From: Leishmania infantum JPCM5
Lineage: Eukaryota > Euglenozoa > Kinetoplastea > Trypanosomatida > Trypanosomatidae
NCBI RefSeq assembly: GCF_000002875.2
Contig: NC_009420.2
Coordinates: 432,001-496,000 of the forward strand
Reading direction: 5' to 3'
DNA length: 64,000 nucleotides
Both the position numbers and the translations under genes were made by a program. Positions 21,095 to 31,890 of this stretch are shown here, piece after piece. Positions within the stretch are counted from its first letter, which is position 1. Each line of letters opens with the position of its first letter. The notes beneath the pieces are model-generated. The model made no database searches. It was not told where the DNA came from and worked only from the letters and a program-made list of their open reading frames with translations.

Positions 21095-21650
21095 GATTAT
21101 CTTGTACAGGTCTGTTTATCCTAGTAGCTTTTTGTTTTGGTAGTGTCGTTTGATTGCTGCACTGCTTATTGTAGGGTGTGTGCTTTACACTTTCCTGTTG
21201 AAGGCTTTTCAGAGCTCTGCGGCAGTGCGGACAAAAGAGGTGGAAGAAGAAGAGCAGTGGCGTGTTTGGAATGCTCACTTCGGAGCTGAAGCAAGGTGTA
21301 GCAACTCGCGGCTTTCTCATCCATTGCGGCTGTAGCGGTGCACCCGCGACGCACCTTTTTCCAACTGTGGACACCTCAACCTCTCTAGCTCTCCCCCTTT
21401 GCGTGCACCGTCTTCCTCGCTGTTGTCTCTACACCCTGCAACAAGTGCAACCCACCGCACCACTGTTCGTGCAGCGGACGGTAACGTACCTGCTCCTGGA
21501 ACGCTGTATTGGAACTAGGCATCTACGTGCATGGGTCGCGAATAACAGGCACCCAACTGCAACCATTGACTCTGCTCCAGCTGTCTGTAAGAAGGAACGC
21601 AGGCTAACGCCGACACACATACATAAATACATATATATATATATACGCAG
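21095..21650 (+). other. Intercistronic region, no gene seen
   Basis: Contains T-rich sequence after the stop, a pyrimidine-rich patch at 21375-21430 and a TA microsatellite at 21631-21645 directly before the CAG that precedes the next ATG. No gene is supported. Confidence 0.5.
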
Positions 21651-23141
21651 ATGGAGTCCTCGACAGATCGCGCAACCACGAGGCCGTTGGGGGCCGAAAC
21701 AGCGGCACATGCAACACGCGAGACAAATGACGTTGACAGCGAAGACGGCATGCTCGGCTCCCCTTTGCAACTTGACAGCTCCACCATGGGCACTGCGGAG
21801 CTCAACTCAGCCTTGGAGTCCCTCTCGTCGGCGACAGTTCCGAACATGGCTAGCTGCATCCAGAACAACCTCTCTCTGGCACAAAACCTTCTCGCAGACA
21901 AGGGTGACACTACCACCAGGTCATGGAGTGCAGATTATGACGATGCAGCGGCTCCACTCTGGCAGAGATATACAACCCAAGGCGAGCGGCAGCACTTCTC
22001 CGTCTCTAGCGTAACCGGCAAGCATGGCAGCAGCGTTCGAGGCGCCGAAAATGTCAAGGTGTGCGTCAAGGCGCCGGCCGGAGGTCAGGAAACGTTGCTT
22101 CCCGGAGGTGTTCCACCGACGACCGCCAGCTTTGCCACGAAGTGCGATACATCGCACGTGGCGGCTCCGACGCGCGAGTTCTCTGCCACGTGGAGCCCTC
22201 AAGGTCTGCTTGGCGGAACACCTGAAACATTGGACGCGCGGCCCGCCGTGGACGACGCCAGTTCCATGGTCGCCGTGGTGCTGGGCGAGGAGGTACCCGA
22301 TGACTTGCCGCGCGCCCCATCAGCGTACACGGAGCCGCGCAGTTGCCCCTCCACGCCTTTGGTGAACACAATTCATCTCAACCTGCAGTATACAAGAGTG
22401 ACGTCGTTTATGTCTATCTCGTCCCCCTTTTCTGCCTCCGTGCAGAGTATATCGTTCCTGCGTACGTCTGTCCAGCACTTGATGAGCAACTCGCAGCACT
22501 TCTACGCGTCCTCGTCGTCCTGCGCCGCGGCCAACGAGGTACCACTGTTCGGCGAGGTCGGTGCAGCGGAGCCCCGACCCCTCTGCGCGTCGCTCCTAGA
22601 GACTGGATCGGTGGCGGCGCAGAGTGCCTTGGAGCCGGCCAAACTGAGAGAAGTGACCTTTGCGCACTCCTCAGTGGAGGCGAGGGACTCGTCAGAGGGA
22701 ATCCCCCTCATCGACCCGTCAGCCATGTCGGCGGCAGACAACGCCAGCACGGCGCAAGAGGCTTCACCGCACAACCCAGGTGCACCTACTCTCCCGTGCA
22801 CTCCAGTGGCGCGCCGCGCCGTGAACACTTCAGTCGAGAGGTGTCTCGTAGAGGAAGAGCAAGAGCGTACGGAGCTCGTGGAAGACCAAGCTTCCGGCTT
22901 TGAGACGATTCTGGCACATGAAGTTTCGGCCTACCTCGCTATGAGTCGCCAGCAGCGCATGATAGCTCGGCAGCGCAGTGAATGCGCCGGCGTCACCGAG
23001 CAGCGAAAGTCTGTGGAGGAGGAGGCGAGCCAGCTCCACGACTCGATGCGGGCGCGCATGAGGATGGCAGAGGATGAACACGAGAACTTTATGAGCAACT
23101 ACCGACCGATACAGCAAGTACAGCTGCACAGCGCCGGTTAG
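21651..23141 (+). CDS. Hypothetical low-complexity protein with C-terminal coiled coil
   Basis: Predicted 496-aa protein. Most of it is Ser/Thr/Ala-rich and probably disordered. Two stretches look ordered: a central Ser/Phe-rich block around VTSFMSISSPFSASVQSISFLRTSVQ (about 249-275) and a C-terminal helical segment from about 413 (FETILAHEVSAYLAMSRQQRMIARQRS) to the end, rich in Glu, Arg and Gln and probably coiled coil. No domain is recognised. The ATG directly follows CAG, so if that is the acceptor the leader would be absent; the next methionines are at residues 34 and 47. Frame length argues for a real gene. Confidence 0.7.
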   Translation: MESSTDRATTRPLGAETAAHATRETNDVDSEDGMLGSPLQLDSSTMGTAELNSALESLSSATVPNMASCIQNNLSLAQNLLADKGDTTTRSWSADYDDAAAPLWQRYTTQGERQHFSVSSVTGKHGSSVRGAENVKVCVKAPAGGQETLLPGGVPPTTASFATKCDTSHVAAPTREFSATWSPQGLLGGTPETLDARPAVDDASSMVAVVLGEEVPDDLPRAPSAYTEPRSCPSTPLVNTIHLNLQYTRVTSFMSISSPFSASVQSISFLRTSVQHLMSNSQHFYASSSSCAAANEVPLFGEVGAAEPRPLCASLLETGSVAAQSALEPAKLREVTFAHSSVEARDSSEGIPLIDPSAMSAADNASTAQEASPHNPGAPTLPCTPVARRAVNTSVERCLVEEEQERTELVEDQASGFETILAHEVSAYLAMSRQQRMIARQRSECAGVTEQRKSVEEEASQLHDSMRARMRMAEDEHENFMSNYRPIQQVQLHSAG

Positions 23142-24956
23142 AGGAGCGCCACGGTGGCCACCGGTGTTGTCGCTGGGGAGTCAAGCTGCAATGAACGGTG
23201 CCACGCGGAGCATTCCTTGCGCTGCCCAGCATCTTTTCCCCTTGATTCCATCGATGGCTTACAGTCCGCCAATGCCCCGCCACGGCCGTGTTTCCTGAAC
23301 GCCTGCCCTGTAGCTCCCTCGGGAGCGCCAAAAGGGACCGACCGCCTGGTGGCATCGGAGATGCGGCCTCACCTCCAGCTAAACCGACATCCGTTTCGAG
23401 CAGCAGATGCGCTGACCAACCGACATCCATACAGCCCTGCGTAACGTTCACAGCTGGGTCCGTATACACATCTTTTTTCTTCTCTTCGCTTTTCCCTTTC
23501 CGCCAAAGGCGAGGCAGCAGTGCGACTTGGAACTCTTCGAGGCACCTTAACGAGTCTCCGCTGGAACTACAGCTGCCTTTCTGCTTTTTTTTTGTATTTT
23601 TCCTGTTGCCGTTTTTCTGAGCTCTGATAGCCAGTTCAGGAGGGGGAGGGGCGCCGCATCGTGGCACCAGGACCCAGCCACCCACGCACAGTGTGTGTGG
23701 GGACGCCAAGCACCTACGGCGTCAGGTGGGGGTGGGCCATCAGAGCGATTTGCCGCTGCCGGCGTCGGCGGGGAGACACGCCTGTGCCACCCGTATGACG
23801 CGGCAGAGCGTCCGTGCAGCTCGAACGCACCTCACACCCGGCTCTCGGTCTCCACTGGTGGTGGTGGTGGTGGTGGGAGGGGGTGGGGGGCCTCTGCGCC
23901 ACTCCGGGGGAGCGGAGTTGGTGAGAAGAGTTTGGGGCACAGGCCGTGCTCGGGTGACTGAGTCGGCGCCTTGCGGCAACGCGTGCCTGCCGCTGCTTCG
24001 CACCGGGCTGATGGGAGCCTCTGACCGACCGGGGTAGGCTGGCGTTGAGTGGATGCTGTATGGCGAAATGTGTGCACTGAAAGAGAGAAAGCAAATGCAC
24101 TCGGCTTCAGTGTTATGCGGTTTTGCGTTCCGCAGTTATGACGACTCCCGTGGACGCACCTGTGTTGTCCGTTACTCTGGTTTGCCTCATCGCTCACGCC
24201 TCTGCTCACTTATATTAGCGGCTGTGTTACGGAGCGCCCCAAAACGGGCCGATTCATCGATGTCCTGACCTTTTTTCCTCCCTTGTGTTGTTGTACAGCT
24301 GCCCGAGAAGCTATCGCGAAGTGCAGGTCGCCTTGAACCGCGCGTCAGCAGAACCATGGGTGTTTGGCACTCGCATGCCTGCAGCATCTCTCGCCTCGGT
24401 AAAGCTCTAACAAGGAGGCGACTTCGCTCTACACGTTGCTTGACATGCAGTGCTGCTAGGCGCCGAAGGCGGGAACACTGTGCGCGTTGCTTGCCATGCG
24501 GTTTTGGTGTGCGGATACTGCGGAAGTCGTGTACGCCGTGCGCCTTCTCGCTTTCTGGCTTCTGGATACGACTCCGGCTGAGCGCGTTCTGTGCCCCGCC
24601 CCAGCGTCGCCGAAGACGAATTGTGTCTCTCTTGCTCGTTCTTCTGTCGCCCGCGTCGCCACTGCCACGTGATTTGCGGTTGCTCCTCCTTCTACATCTT
24701 TGACTCTCTCCTTCCCTGCCCATTCTGAAACACAAACACATGCACGCATGCTCACCACACGGATGTTGGCATGACCAGCTCGTGGCCCGGACTATGGTCT
24801 CCATTTTTTATCAAAGCCAACTAACGTTTCGCGCCTCATCTGCGCGGCTCCGCTGCTGCGTCACGCTGCCGTGGCGCACCCCTTCCTCTGCCGAAGGTGC
24901 TCGCGCCGTTTCGCGTCTGTGCTGATGCGCAAGGCATTGCCGGACAAAGGAGTATC
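23142..24956 (+). other. Intercistronic region with 402-bp repeat A
   Basis: This 1.8-kb gap holds repeat-A copy 2 (23622-24023), preceded by T-rich sequence (23470-23620), and then 930 bp of mixed sequence with a pyrimidine-rich patch at 24660-24725. Open frames here overlap the repeat or are biased in composition, and I see no gene. Confidence 0.6.
23622..24023 (+). repeat. Repeat A, copy 2 (402 bp, SIDER-like)
   Basis: Same ends and length as copy 1, with one visible base difference from it, and two visible differences from copy 3 (CATCGTGG instead of CGTCGCGG). It begins 481 nt after the stop of the preceding gene, in its probable 3'UTR. Upstream bases are a T-rich run ending CTGAG, similar to the other copies. 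Confidence 0.85.
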
Positions 24957-26711
24957 ATGAAGGCGTTCCCTTTACAGCACAAAATGATGCAGCGACTGAA
25001 GTTGCCCTACATTCATGTCGGCACGTGCGAGGTCATGAACCTCGCCAGCTCATACAACATGGACTCCTTCAGCGTTTTCAATGGCAAGAACAGGGGTTTG
25101 TACCAGTCGACGGCAGCGGCCGCTGCCCAACGCGCGGCGACGACCCCCACCGACGGCACCGCCGCGTGGTCGCTTTCGCAGTGCCAAGAGCCCTTCCTGG
25201 GGGAGATGGTGGCAGGTGGTCTGCTAGACAGCTACACGGGCCGAGAGGCATCTACGTTTGTGAGCAGCTACCTTGCCAAGGCACTGAGCATGCACACTGT
25301 GTTGCCAACGGAACTACGCATATTGCGCAAGGAAGACCCTTCTGATCCCCTCCTTGCTATCATGATGGCTGCCTTGGCCCGGAGACGTGGTATGCACACG
25401 GAGTCGGGGAGTCTCGTGACGGAATGGGAGCTTCAGCAGTATGCCATCAGTGCTGACGCGGCTTTTTTCCGTGCGTGTAAAGCTGGTCGACGCCCGCCGT
25501 ACCCCTCCTCGGCACAGGAAAAAAGAGGCAGAGATGCAGGCGCAGAGGATCCCCGTCCATCGCCGCTGCCGCCGGAGGAAAGTGGTTGTCGCGGTGTGTG
25601 GTTCTCGGCCACCGTGACCCCAACCTGGCTGGCGGAGCAGCAGCGGCAAGCGCTGACGGAGCACAAGCAGCAGCTAGCCCCTTCTCCGCAGCGAATACTC
25701 GCGTGTGCAGAAGCGGCCGACGAGCGTGAAGTACGGGAGCTGCTGGCCCACACACCGTTTTGTCTCGATGTCGCTGTCGGTTGTGTGGGCAATTCACGTG
25801 CCTTCGGCGTTGCCCGAAACGCGCTGACTGGCGGTATGCAGAGTCGACTGGACGCATCACGAGAGCGAACGGTGCCGCTGAGCATCGACCACAGCCCGCT
25901 TCGCACCTCGGAGTACCGGCGTGTCGTGCAGGCAGGCGGCATAGTGGACTCGACCGTCGGGGACATGATTGACGGCAATCCGTACTACAACGTCGCCAGG
26001 AGTTTTGGCCACTGGTCCATGAAGAAGGATGGACGCCGCTCGCCGGTGGAGCAGAAGATGATCGCTCTGCCCACGGTCAAGACGTGGCGCATGCTAGCCG
26101 GGGATGCCCTCGTGCTGTGCAACCATGCCGTCTTTGAGACTAGGCATCAGGATGACAGTAGCATGGATGAGCTGGCGAAGGTGGTGGGCCGAGGGCTCTC
26201 GCTTGATTTACCGCCGGAGGCGATCGCCGCCTCTCTCTGTGACTTTGCCGTTCGCTTCGGTGCCGAGCACTCCCTGCAGGTGATGGTGGCCGTGGCGGGG
26301 CCGGCAGCCGGCACCGCACCATGCGCGGCAAGCGGAGATGATTCTGGAATGTCAGTGCCCGAGTTCTCCGAGTGGGTGGACCCGGGGCCGCTCTACCTCG
26401 GTGCGTGCCAGCGGTTTCCTGAGCTGCGCCGAAGGCTGCAGCAGGACTGCGCCCGGTGTGAAATGACACTGGCCTCACTGATCCGCCGCCGTTGGGAGCG
26501 CGTGCGTGATCTGCTTCCGACTCGCCACTCCCTGTCGCTGCTGCCCTACTACGGAAAAGAGTGCGGCGCGTTGCAGCAAATTATGGAGGAGGAGGCCATT
26601 TTTTTTGAGCACGAAATCTTGCGCGACGTGACTGACGTGAATGACCCACGTCTCGATGTGGTGTTTCAAAAGCTGGCGAAGCGGATACAGCCGAGCGCGC
26701 CTGTTGCGTGA
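24957..26711 (+). CDS. PP2C-like protein, probably inactive phosphatase
   Basis: Predicted 584-aa protein with a divergent PP2C (PPM) fold. Family landmarks are in order: VGTCEVMNLASSYNMDSFSVFNG (where active enzymes have G-x-R...MED...FDGHGG), a middle block ending LDVAVGCVGNSRAFGVARN (the VANVGDSRA strand), LSIDHSPLRTSEYRRVVQAGGIV (the DHKP...E--RI--AGG block), YNVARSFGHWSMK (the RAFGD block), and TWRMLAGDALVLCNHAVFE (the LASDGLWD block). All the metal-binding acids expected in these motifs are changed: MN for ED, NG for DG, CNH for CDG, and no DN near the final strand. The protein is therefore predicted to be a pseudophosphatase, perhaps a scaffold. ATG 24957 was chosen over a GTG 60 nt upstream. 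Confidence 0.75.
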   Translation: MKAFPLQHKMMQRLKLPYIHVGTCEVMNLASSYNMDSFSVFNGKNRGLYQSTAAAAAQRAATTPTDGTAAWSLSQCQEPFLGEMVAGGLLDSYTGREASTFVSSYLAKALSMHTVLPTELRILRKEDPSDPLLAIMMAALARRRGMHTESGSLVTEWELQQYAISADAAFFRACKAGRRPPYPSSAQEKRGRDAGAEDPRPSPLPPEESGCRGVWFSATVTPTWLAEQQRQALTEHKQQLAPSPQRILACAEAADEREVRELLAHTPFCLDVAVGCVGNSRAFGVARNALTGGMQSRLDASRERTVPLSIDHSPLRTSEYRRVVQAGGIVDSTVGDMIDGNPYYNVARSFGHWSMKKDGRRSPVEQKMIALPTVKTWRMLAGDALVLCNHAVFETRHQDDSSMDELAKVVGRGLSLDLPPEAIAASLCDFAVRFGAEHSLQVMVAVAGPAAGTAPCAASGDDSGMSVPEFSEWVDPGPLYLGACQRFPELRRRLQQDCARCEMTLASLIRRRWERVRDLLPTRHSLSLLPYYGKECGALQQIMEEEAIFFEHEILRDVTDVNDPRLDVVFQKLAKRIQPSAPVA

Positions 26712-27248
26712 TCTGAGCGTGCTGCTAGGTGCGCGCGCATGTGTTTGGCGCTGTGGGGGTGTTTTGTACGCGGTGCTGCGGTGTAACGGGTGCAAAGGGT
26801 CACGCGACACAAACAGCAGCGCGTTGCGGACATTCTCGAAGGAGCTCTTCTTTTTGTTTGTTGTTTGGAGGCGTGTGCGTGTGTGTGTGTGTGTGTGTAC
26901 ATGTGAAGACTTTTACTCAGTCTCGTCGGCCCTCGTTAACAGATGCAGGCACACACAAGAAAATGAACCAAAAAAAAGCAGGCAAAGGAGGGCGGTAGTG
27001 ATACCACTGCACTGTCCTTTCTACTGAGGTACACATGGGTGAATAGCAGTGCGCATCGGCCCGACATTATCGGCGAATATGCGCTCTTGGAGAGAGGTGC
27101 TTGTCTTGCCGCCACACAACAAGGTGCCCCCTCATCTTCATGGGCCCACCTTCATCTCTCTCCCACACACACTCCCTTTCTTTTCGATGTGCGTAGCTGA
27201 TGCGAAACAGAACAAGCACTAGTGCAGCACGCATGCGAAGGGCACAGA
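26712..27248 (+). other. Intercistronic region, no gene seen
   Basis: Contains a GT microsatellite (about 26876-26898), an A-rich patch at 26955-26985 and a pyrimidine patch at 27150-27185 that could guide trans-splicing. No gene is supported. Confidence 0.5.
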
Positions 27249-29570
27249 ATGCGCTGCTCCTCCTCCACACCTACGGCTACGCCCACCGTAGCGAGAAGCT
27301 CCAACTTGCGGCATTACCGCGCGCTGCTGCAAGTCATGACCTACGCCAGCCAACGGGAGCAGACAGCAGAACAAGTGGTTCGCGACGCCATGGTGGGAGG
27401 CGTGGTGGTGCCCTTCACTGTAACGCACAACGCGAATGCACCTGCTGTGGCGATGAAAACTGGAGACTCACCCTGCATCACTCCCCTGGATGCGCCCGTA
27501 AGCGCTGACAGTTCGTCACGCGAGGAGGTGGGCATTATCACGCTTCTGATGCCGTCGTCAAAGTTTATCGGGACAGCAGCGTCGCTTCTTGCCGACGGCT
27601 TCTTCAGCTTCGCACCGCTCTCCTCCACGGTAGACAAGTCGCGAAGCACCTCTTATCAGCATCGCTCCGAATGCCAGGTTCGCGACCTCTTCACCTTGAT
27701 TATGCTTCTCTTTCCGGATTGCTTCATCGCCGAAACACTTCCACGCACACTTTTGGAGATGCGGGAAGCGGAGGGGTCAGTCTCGGAGACGCAGTCGAGC
27801 AACCGCGCTGAGAGCGAGGTTCAGCACCCGAGTTCTGTTTCAAGGGTCAGCCCGCCCATTTCGCCCACGCCGCCCATCCTGCCGCGCGGCCGGTGCACTC
27901 CGTCGGCGCAACGCATCCAAATGAGCGTGACCGAGGGTCGGGGTATTGCGGTCGATGCAGAGTCAACGTCGAACAGCGTAGACGATGCAACAGTTGGCGG
28001 CCTCCAGGCTGCACCGCTGGAAGGGTCGCTAGGAGTACTCACACCTGCCAAGCTCGTCACCACTGACGCGGGTGCCACTGATGGGGAGAGGTTGGGAGTC
28101 AGCAGCGCGAGCGCCTCCATGACGGCAAACATGATGCCGCTGCCGATTGTGAGCGCGGTGCCGCTTTCGCTCGACGTGCTTGACGTGCTCCTGGAGTCTC
28201 GAAGGTCTTTGGCCGTTGTGCTGCTGTCCCTGATAAACGACGCGCTGCGCGAAGTGCAGTACCGACAGCTTGAGCAGTCTCACACATCGGCAACAGCGAC
28301 TCGGTCGACGGCAGCTGCAAGACTCCCATCGTGTGAGGGTGGTGTGCTGCAGTTCTCTGCGGAGGTACTCCTGACAGCGAAGCTGCTGCTCATGTCCGTG
28401 ATCTCGGCGTCTGCAGTCTGGCGACAAAGATTCTCCAAGACAATGGAAAGCACTAAAGCGGTGCTTCAGGGAGCTGCGCTTCTGCCGTCGCCTCCGCCAT
28501 CTCCGTTTCACGTTTTTAGTGAGCTGCTGGGCGAGGATGCCGAAGGCGCGACGCCGTTTTTAACCCTGCCGGTTGAACGGTGGAGCTGGGGCAAGGAGAA
28601 GGACGCACTTGGGCAGTGGTATGACCGGCTTCTTGATCGACTCCTGGCGGCGACAGACGGCGCCGGTGTGCGAGTAGATGCGTACTTGAAGAGCGCGAAG
28701 TCGACCGCAGTAAGTTGCGGGCGCAGCGTCTCGGCTTTTCCTGCTCTTCTCCTGCACCGGCCGTCCGACGGGCAACCGGCGGTGGAGATGAGTCTTGCTT
28801 CTGTAGCGCGATTGAGTGGCTCTGTGCGGCTTCCCTCGCTACCTATTCAACAGGGTGAGCTGCACTTGCTACTTTGCCCGGGGGTGCCGGAAGGCAAGAC
28901 TGGTCTGCTGCAGGCTCGCGGGCACGAGCTTCTGTTGGATGCAACGGCGTCGCCTACTGCGGACTTTTTTCAGGCATGCGTGTCCTCGGCGTTCACTGAG
29001 GCGCAACTGCAGCCGTCCGGTGATGCGGTGCCGCGGCTGTTTCGTCAGCGATTCACAGATCTCTCGTCAACTGAGCAGGGCATCGTTACCGCTGCATTGT
29101 GTGATCCTGCGACGTTATCGGTAGTGTTGGAGAAGAATGCCGCTATGCTAGCGCGGCTCACGTTGTGGTGCCGCAACCGTTGGCCGCCGTCATTAGACGC
29201 CTCGACTATGCTGGCGAGTACAACGAGCCAGTCGGATGACGTAGTCAAGGAGAATGAAGGCCCCAAAGCGGCGCACTCGATCGGTGATCAGGTGGAGCAG
29301 CACATCCTTTTTCAGCGTCCGTTCAGTGCTGCAGTGGGGCGGTATGTACGTGAGCTGGTGACTTTGAGGGGGCTGAGCAAGGATGTGCTCGAGGCGTGGA
29401 TGCGGCACGTATGCACTGGTGCTGATGCTGCGGCTGGTGCTGCCGTCGACGGCAGTATTCCGTCTCCGCATCGTGCCATGTTCTCAGCTTTGGTGAAGTT
29501 TGCGGTGCTGCATAATCGGTGGCGGCTCAATCCAGAGGTGGAGGCGCTGCAGAAAGAGTATGCCATGTAG
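27249..29570 (+). CDS. Conserved protein, possibly CNOT11-like (CCR4-NOT subunit)
   Basis: Predicted 773-aa protein. The N-terminal 180 residues and the C-terminal 170 look ordered; between them are Ser/Pro/Thr-rich spacers. The C-terminus has a series of helices with SAAVGRYVRELVTLRGLSK, then LEAWMRHVC, then AMFSALVKFAVLHNRWRLNPEVEALQKEY. This resembles the end of the CNOT11 family (helices ending L-x-x-F-x-x-x-L-I-x-N-K-I-I-x-V-x-x-L-x-x-E-V), and the preceding LEKNAAMLARLTLWC would match its PxLVEHNPMIA helix. That family binds the NOT10 subunit of the CCR4-NOT deadenylase. The match is by pattern only and weak. ATG 27249 is the first in frame; 27336 is the next. Confidence 0.7.
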   Translation: MRCSSSTPTATPTVARSSNLRHYRALLQVMTYASQREQTAEQVVRDAMVGGVVVPFTVTHNANAPAVAMKTGDSPCITPLDAPVSADSSSREEVGIITLLMPSSKFIGTAASLLADGFFSFAPLSSTVDKSRSTSYQHRSECQVRDLFTLIMLLFPDCFIAETLPRTLLEMREAEGSVSETQSSNRAESEVQHPSSVSRVSPPISPTPPILPRGRCTPSAQRIQMSVTEGRGIAVDAESTSNSVDDATVGGLQAAPLEGSLGVLTPAKLVTTDAGATDGERLGVSSASASMTANMMPLPIVSAVPLSLDVLDVLLESRRSLAVVLLSLINDALREVQYRQLEQSHTSATATRSTAAARLPSCEGGVLQFSAEVLLTAKLLLMSVISASAVWRQRFSKTMESTKAVLQGAALLPSPPPSPFHVFSELLGEDAEGATPFLTLPVERWSWGKEKDALGQWYDRLLDRLLAATDGAGVRVDAYLKSAKSTAVSCGRSVSAFPALLLHRPSDGQPAVEMSLASVARLSGSVRLPSLPIQQGELHLLLCPGVPEGKTGLLQARGHELLLDATASPTADFFQACVSSAFTEAQLQPSGDAVPRLFRQRFTDLSSTEQGIVTAALCDPATLSVVLEKNAAMLARLTLWCRNRWPPSLDASTMLASTTSQSDDVVKENEGPKAAHSIGDQVEQHILFQRPFSAAVGRYVRELVTLRGLSKDVLEAWMRHVCTGADAAAGAAVDGSIPSPHRAMFSALVKFAVLHNRWRLNPEVEALQKEYAM

Positions 29571-31317
29571 CCGGAAAGTGAAGTTTGGGCGCGTTGGTCG
29601 ACAAAAACGAATCGCGGAGGCGGCGTCGCAGCTTCTCCTCTCGTCCGACGCAGCGCTACCGCACACGAGCATCCAGCATGCCGACAACGTCCCTTTCTTC
29701 CAATGTTTTTGTGTGAAAAAGGGAGGAGGGGCTTCTCGTGGCAAACCGTTTCGGAATATCTGCCCTCCGATCCGTCTTCAAGCGCCTCTCAAGAGCACCC
29801 ATAAAACCCACGTTCACCATCGACCTGGTGCGCTTCTCTCTCGCCGTAATGAGGCGCCTTCTTTTTTTTTGTGTGTGTGTGTGCCCGGCCGGCGGGCTTG
29901 TGCTCGAGTGGAATGACACGCCGGACTTGTCTGTCGAGGTTCATACGCACGCATACATATATATATATCATGGGCCGCAACGCACATGCGCAGACTCTCG
30001 CAAAAGACGATTCAAAGCAGCTCTCTTTATACATACATATGTAGAGTTTTTTGTTGTTGATGGGTGCCGGTGCGCTCCTACGTGAGAGGAAGAGGGCGGA
30101 CGCATACGCATGTGTATAGGTTGTTTCCTGCTTTCGAGGGTGGTGAATTTGTGCGCGTAAGCTTGGCTGCTTAATCCTTCTACATGCTTCTTACTGATGG
30201 CTCCCCTCAGGTGGGTTTCTCTCTTTGTGTGCGCGTGTGGATGCGTACGCTGCGCTGCAGGACATCGCCGCACCTCGGCGGTGAGTGTGTTGGTGTGTGT
30301 GTGTGTGCTGTCGCTAGATTGTTGAGATATATATATATGTGTGATGTGCTTGTGTGTGCGCTCGGTTCCCTTCTCTCCCGTTCCTACAGCGTCTTTTTTT
30401 CTTCCAGCTTCATGTGCCGCCGGCGTCTTCTTACTTCGATGAGCGTCTGGACCATTCGGCCACCCATCGACGTTCGCTCCTCGTGCCACACCACACATGC
30501 CACCGCTTACTTGTGTGTGCTTTGTTTTTCCATCTTTGGTCTCGCTGTGTGGCATAACTTTTTCGATCTTTTGTTTCGTTTGCTGTGGTGGTGGTCCCGT
30601 ATGCTGCTCCACGATGAGCGCGCACGTCAGCAGCGAAAGGAAACGAAGAAAAAGAAAACCGAAAACACAGTAACGACTACTTTCCGACCTTGCCAATTGC
30701 CTGTCCTCTGATGCGCTTGCATCTTTCCAGGCGCGGGTAGGCTTTGTGCACACACACACACACAGACAGACACACAGACACATCCGCCAGGCAGATCTAC
30801 CAGCTTCAGAAGTTCCCCCACCAACATCCTACTTATGTCACGTTTAACGTCCACAAGACACGTGCAACTCGCGTGTCGCAGGCTAGGACACTTTCAGAAA
30901 TTACTGCGATACGTAAAATACACCATGATGCGAATTATGGAGCATGACCAAAAGGGACACAGGAGTCTGCTGTTGCTTCTTGCAGCCAGCAGGCAGAGTT
31001 GGTGGCTTGGTTAGCAAACCATCACAAAGAAACAAACACCCTGCGTACTTTGCTGACTAGAGGGCGATGACACCGGAATAGCGGCTCCCTTTCTTGTCCC
31101 TCGCTCAACTGCCTTGCGCCGACAGGGCCATGGAGCGCACAGGGTGCCTTGAGTCGGCCCTTTTGTGCTCCACCTTCACCTACTCTCTCTCTCTCTCTGC
31201 TTCAACTTCGTCTTCTCGTGCGGGTGTATATATCGACCCTCCCTGTTTCCGTCCCTCTCCTCCACCTCATCTTCTCACCTGTAACCGATAGTGTTTTTTG
31301 TCAGATAAGATTCAAAC
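29571..31317 (+). other. Intercistronic region, no gene seen
   Basis: This 1.75-kb gap has two TA tracts (29957-29968 and 30327-30338), GT and CA microsatellites (30291-30308, 30750-30770), A/G-rich sequence at 30615-30670 and strong pyrimidine runs at 31175-31310. It is the 3'UTR of the upstream gene and the leader of the RPS9 gene. Nothing protein-like is seen. Confidence 0.6.
31288..31304 (+). promoter_or_regulatory. Spliced-leader acceptor of the RPS9 gene
   Basis: The run GTGTTTTTTGTCAG ends with AG at 31303-31304, giving a 13-nt leader before the ATG at 31318. The preceding 100 nt are very rich in C and T. A short leader of this kind is typical of trypanosomatid ribosomal protein mRNAs. 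Confidence 0.7.
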
Positions 31318-31890
31318 ATGCGCAACTACAACAACTTCAACCGCGTGTGGAAGGCGCCGCGTCGTCCGTTCGAGAAGGAGCGCCTCGACCGCGAGATGAA
31401 GCTGTGCGGCCAGTACGGTCTGCGCTGCAAGCGTGAGATCTGGCGTGTGAACATGACGCTGTCCAAGATGCGCCGCACGGCCCGTCTGCTGCTGACGCTG
31501 CCGGAGAACCACCCCCGCCGTCTGCTGGAGGGTTCCGCCATCATGCGCCGCTGCCACGAGTATGGCTTCCTCGACGAGGAGAAGGACAAGCTGGATTACG
31601 TGCTGTCGCTGACGGTGCCGGACATTCTCGAGCGCCGCCTGCAGACCATCGTCTTCAAGGCCGGTCTCGCCAAGTCCGTGCACCACGCCCGCGTCCTGAT
31701 TCAGCAGCGCCACATCGCCGTCGCCAAGCAGATTGTGACGATCCCGTCCTTCATCGTGCGCGTGAGCAGTGAGCGCCACATCGCCTTCGCTGATGCTTCG
31801 CCGTTCGGCAACGGCCGACCTGGCCGCGTCAAGCGCGTGCGCGCGAAGGCCGCCAAGCGCCACGCCGGCGGCGGCGATGACGACGAGTAA
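31318..31890 (+). CDS. RPS9: 40S ribosomal protein S9 (uS4)
   Basis: Predicted 190-aa small-subunit ribosomal protein of the uS4 family. It binds 18S rRNA in the 40S body near the mRNA entry site. The N-terminal region ([23 protein letters not shown]) and the block [21 protein letters not shown] are typical of eukaryotic S9. The S4 RNA-binding domain follows with [30 protein letters not shown]. The protein ends in a basic segment and an acidic tail (GGGDDDE). Length matches the family. It lies directly upstream of the aldolase gene, as in other Leishmania-type genomes from general knowledge. Confidence 0.98.
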   Translation: MRNYNNFNRVWKAPRRPFEKERLDREMKLCGQYGLRCKREIWRVNMTLSKMRRTARLLLTLPENHPRRLLEGSAIMRRCHEYGFLDEEKDKLDYVLSLTVPDILERRLQTIVFKAGLAKSVHHARVLIQQRHIAVAKQIVTIPSFIVRVSSERHIAFADASPFGNGRPGRVKRVRAKAAKRHAGGGDDDE

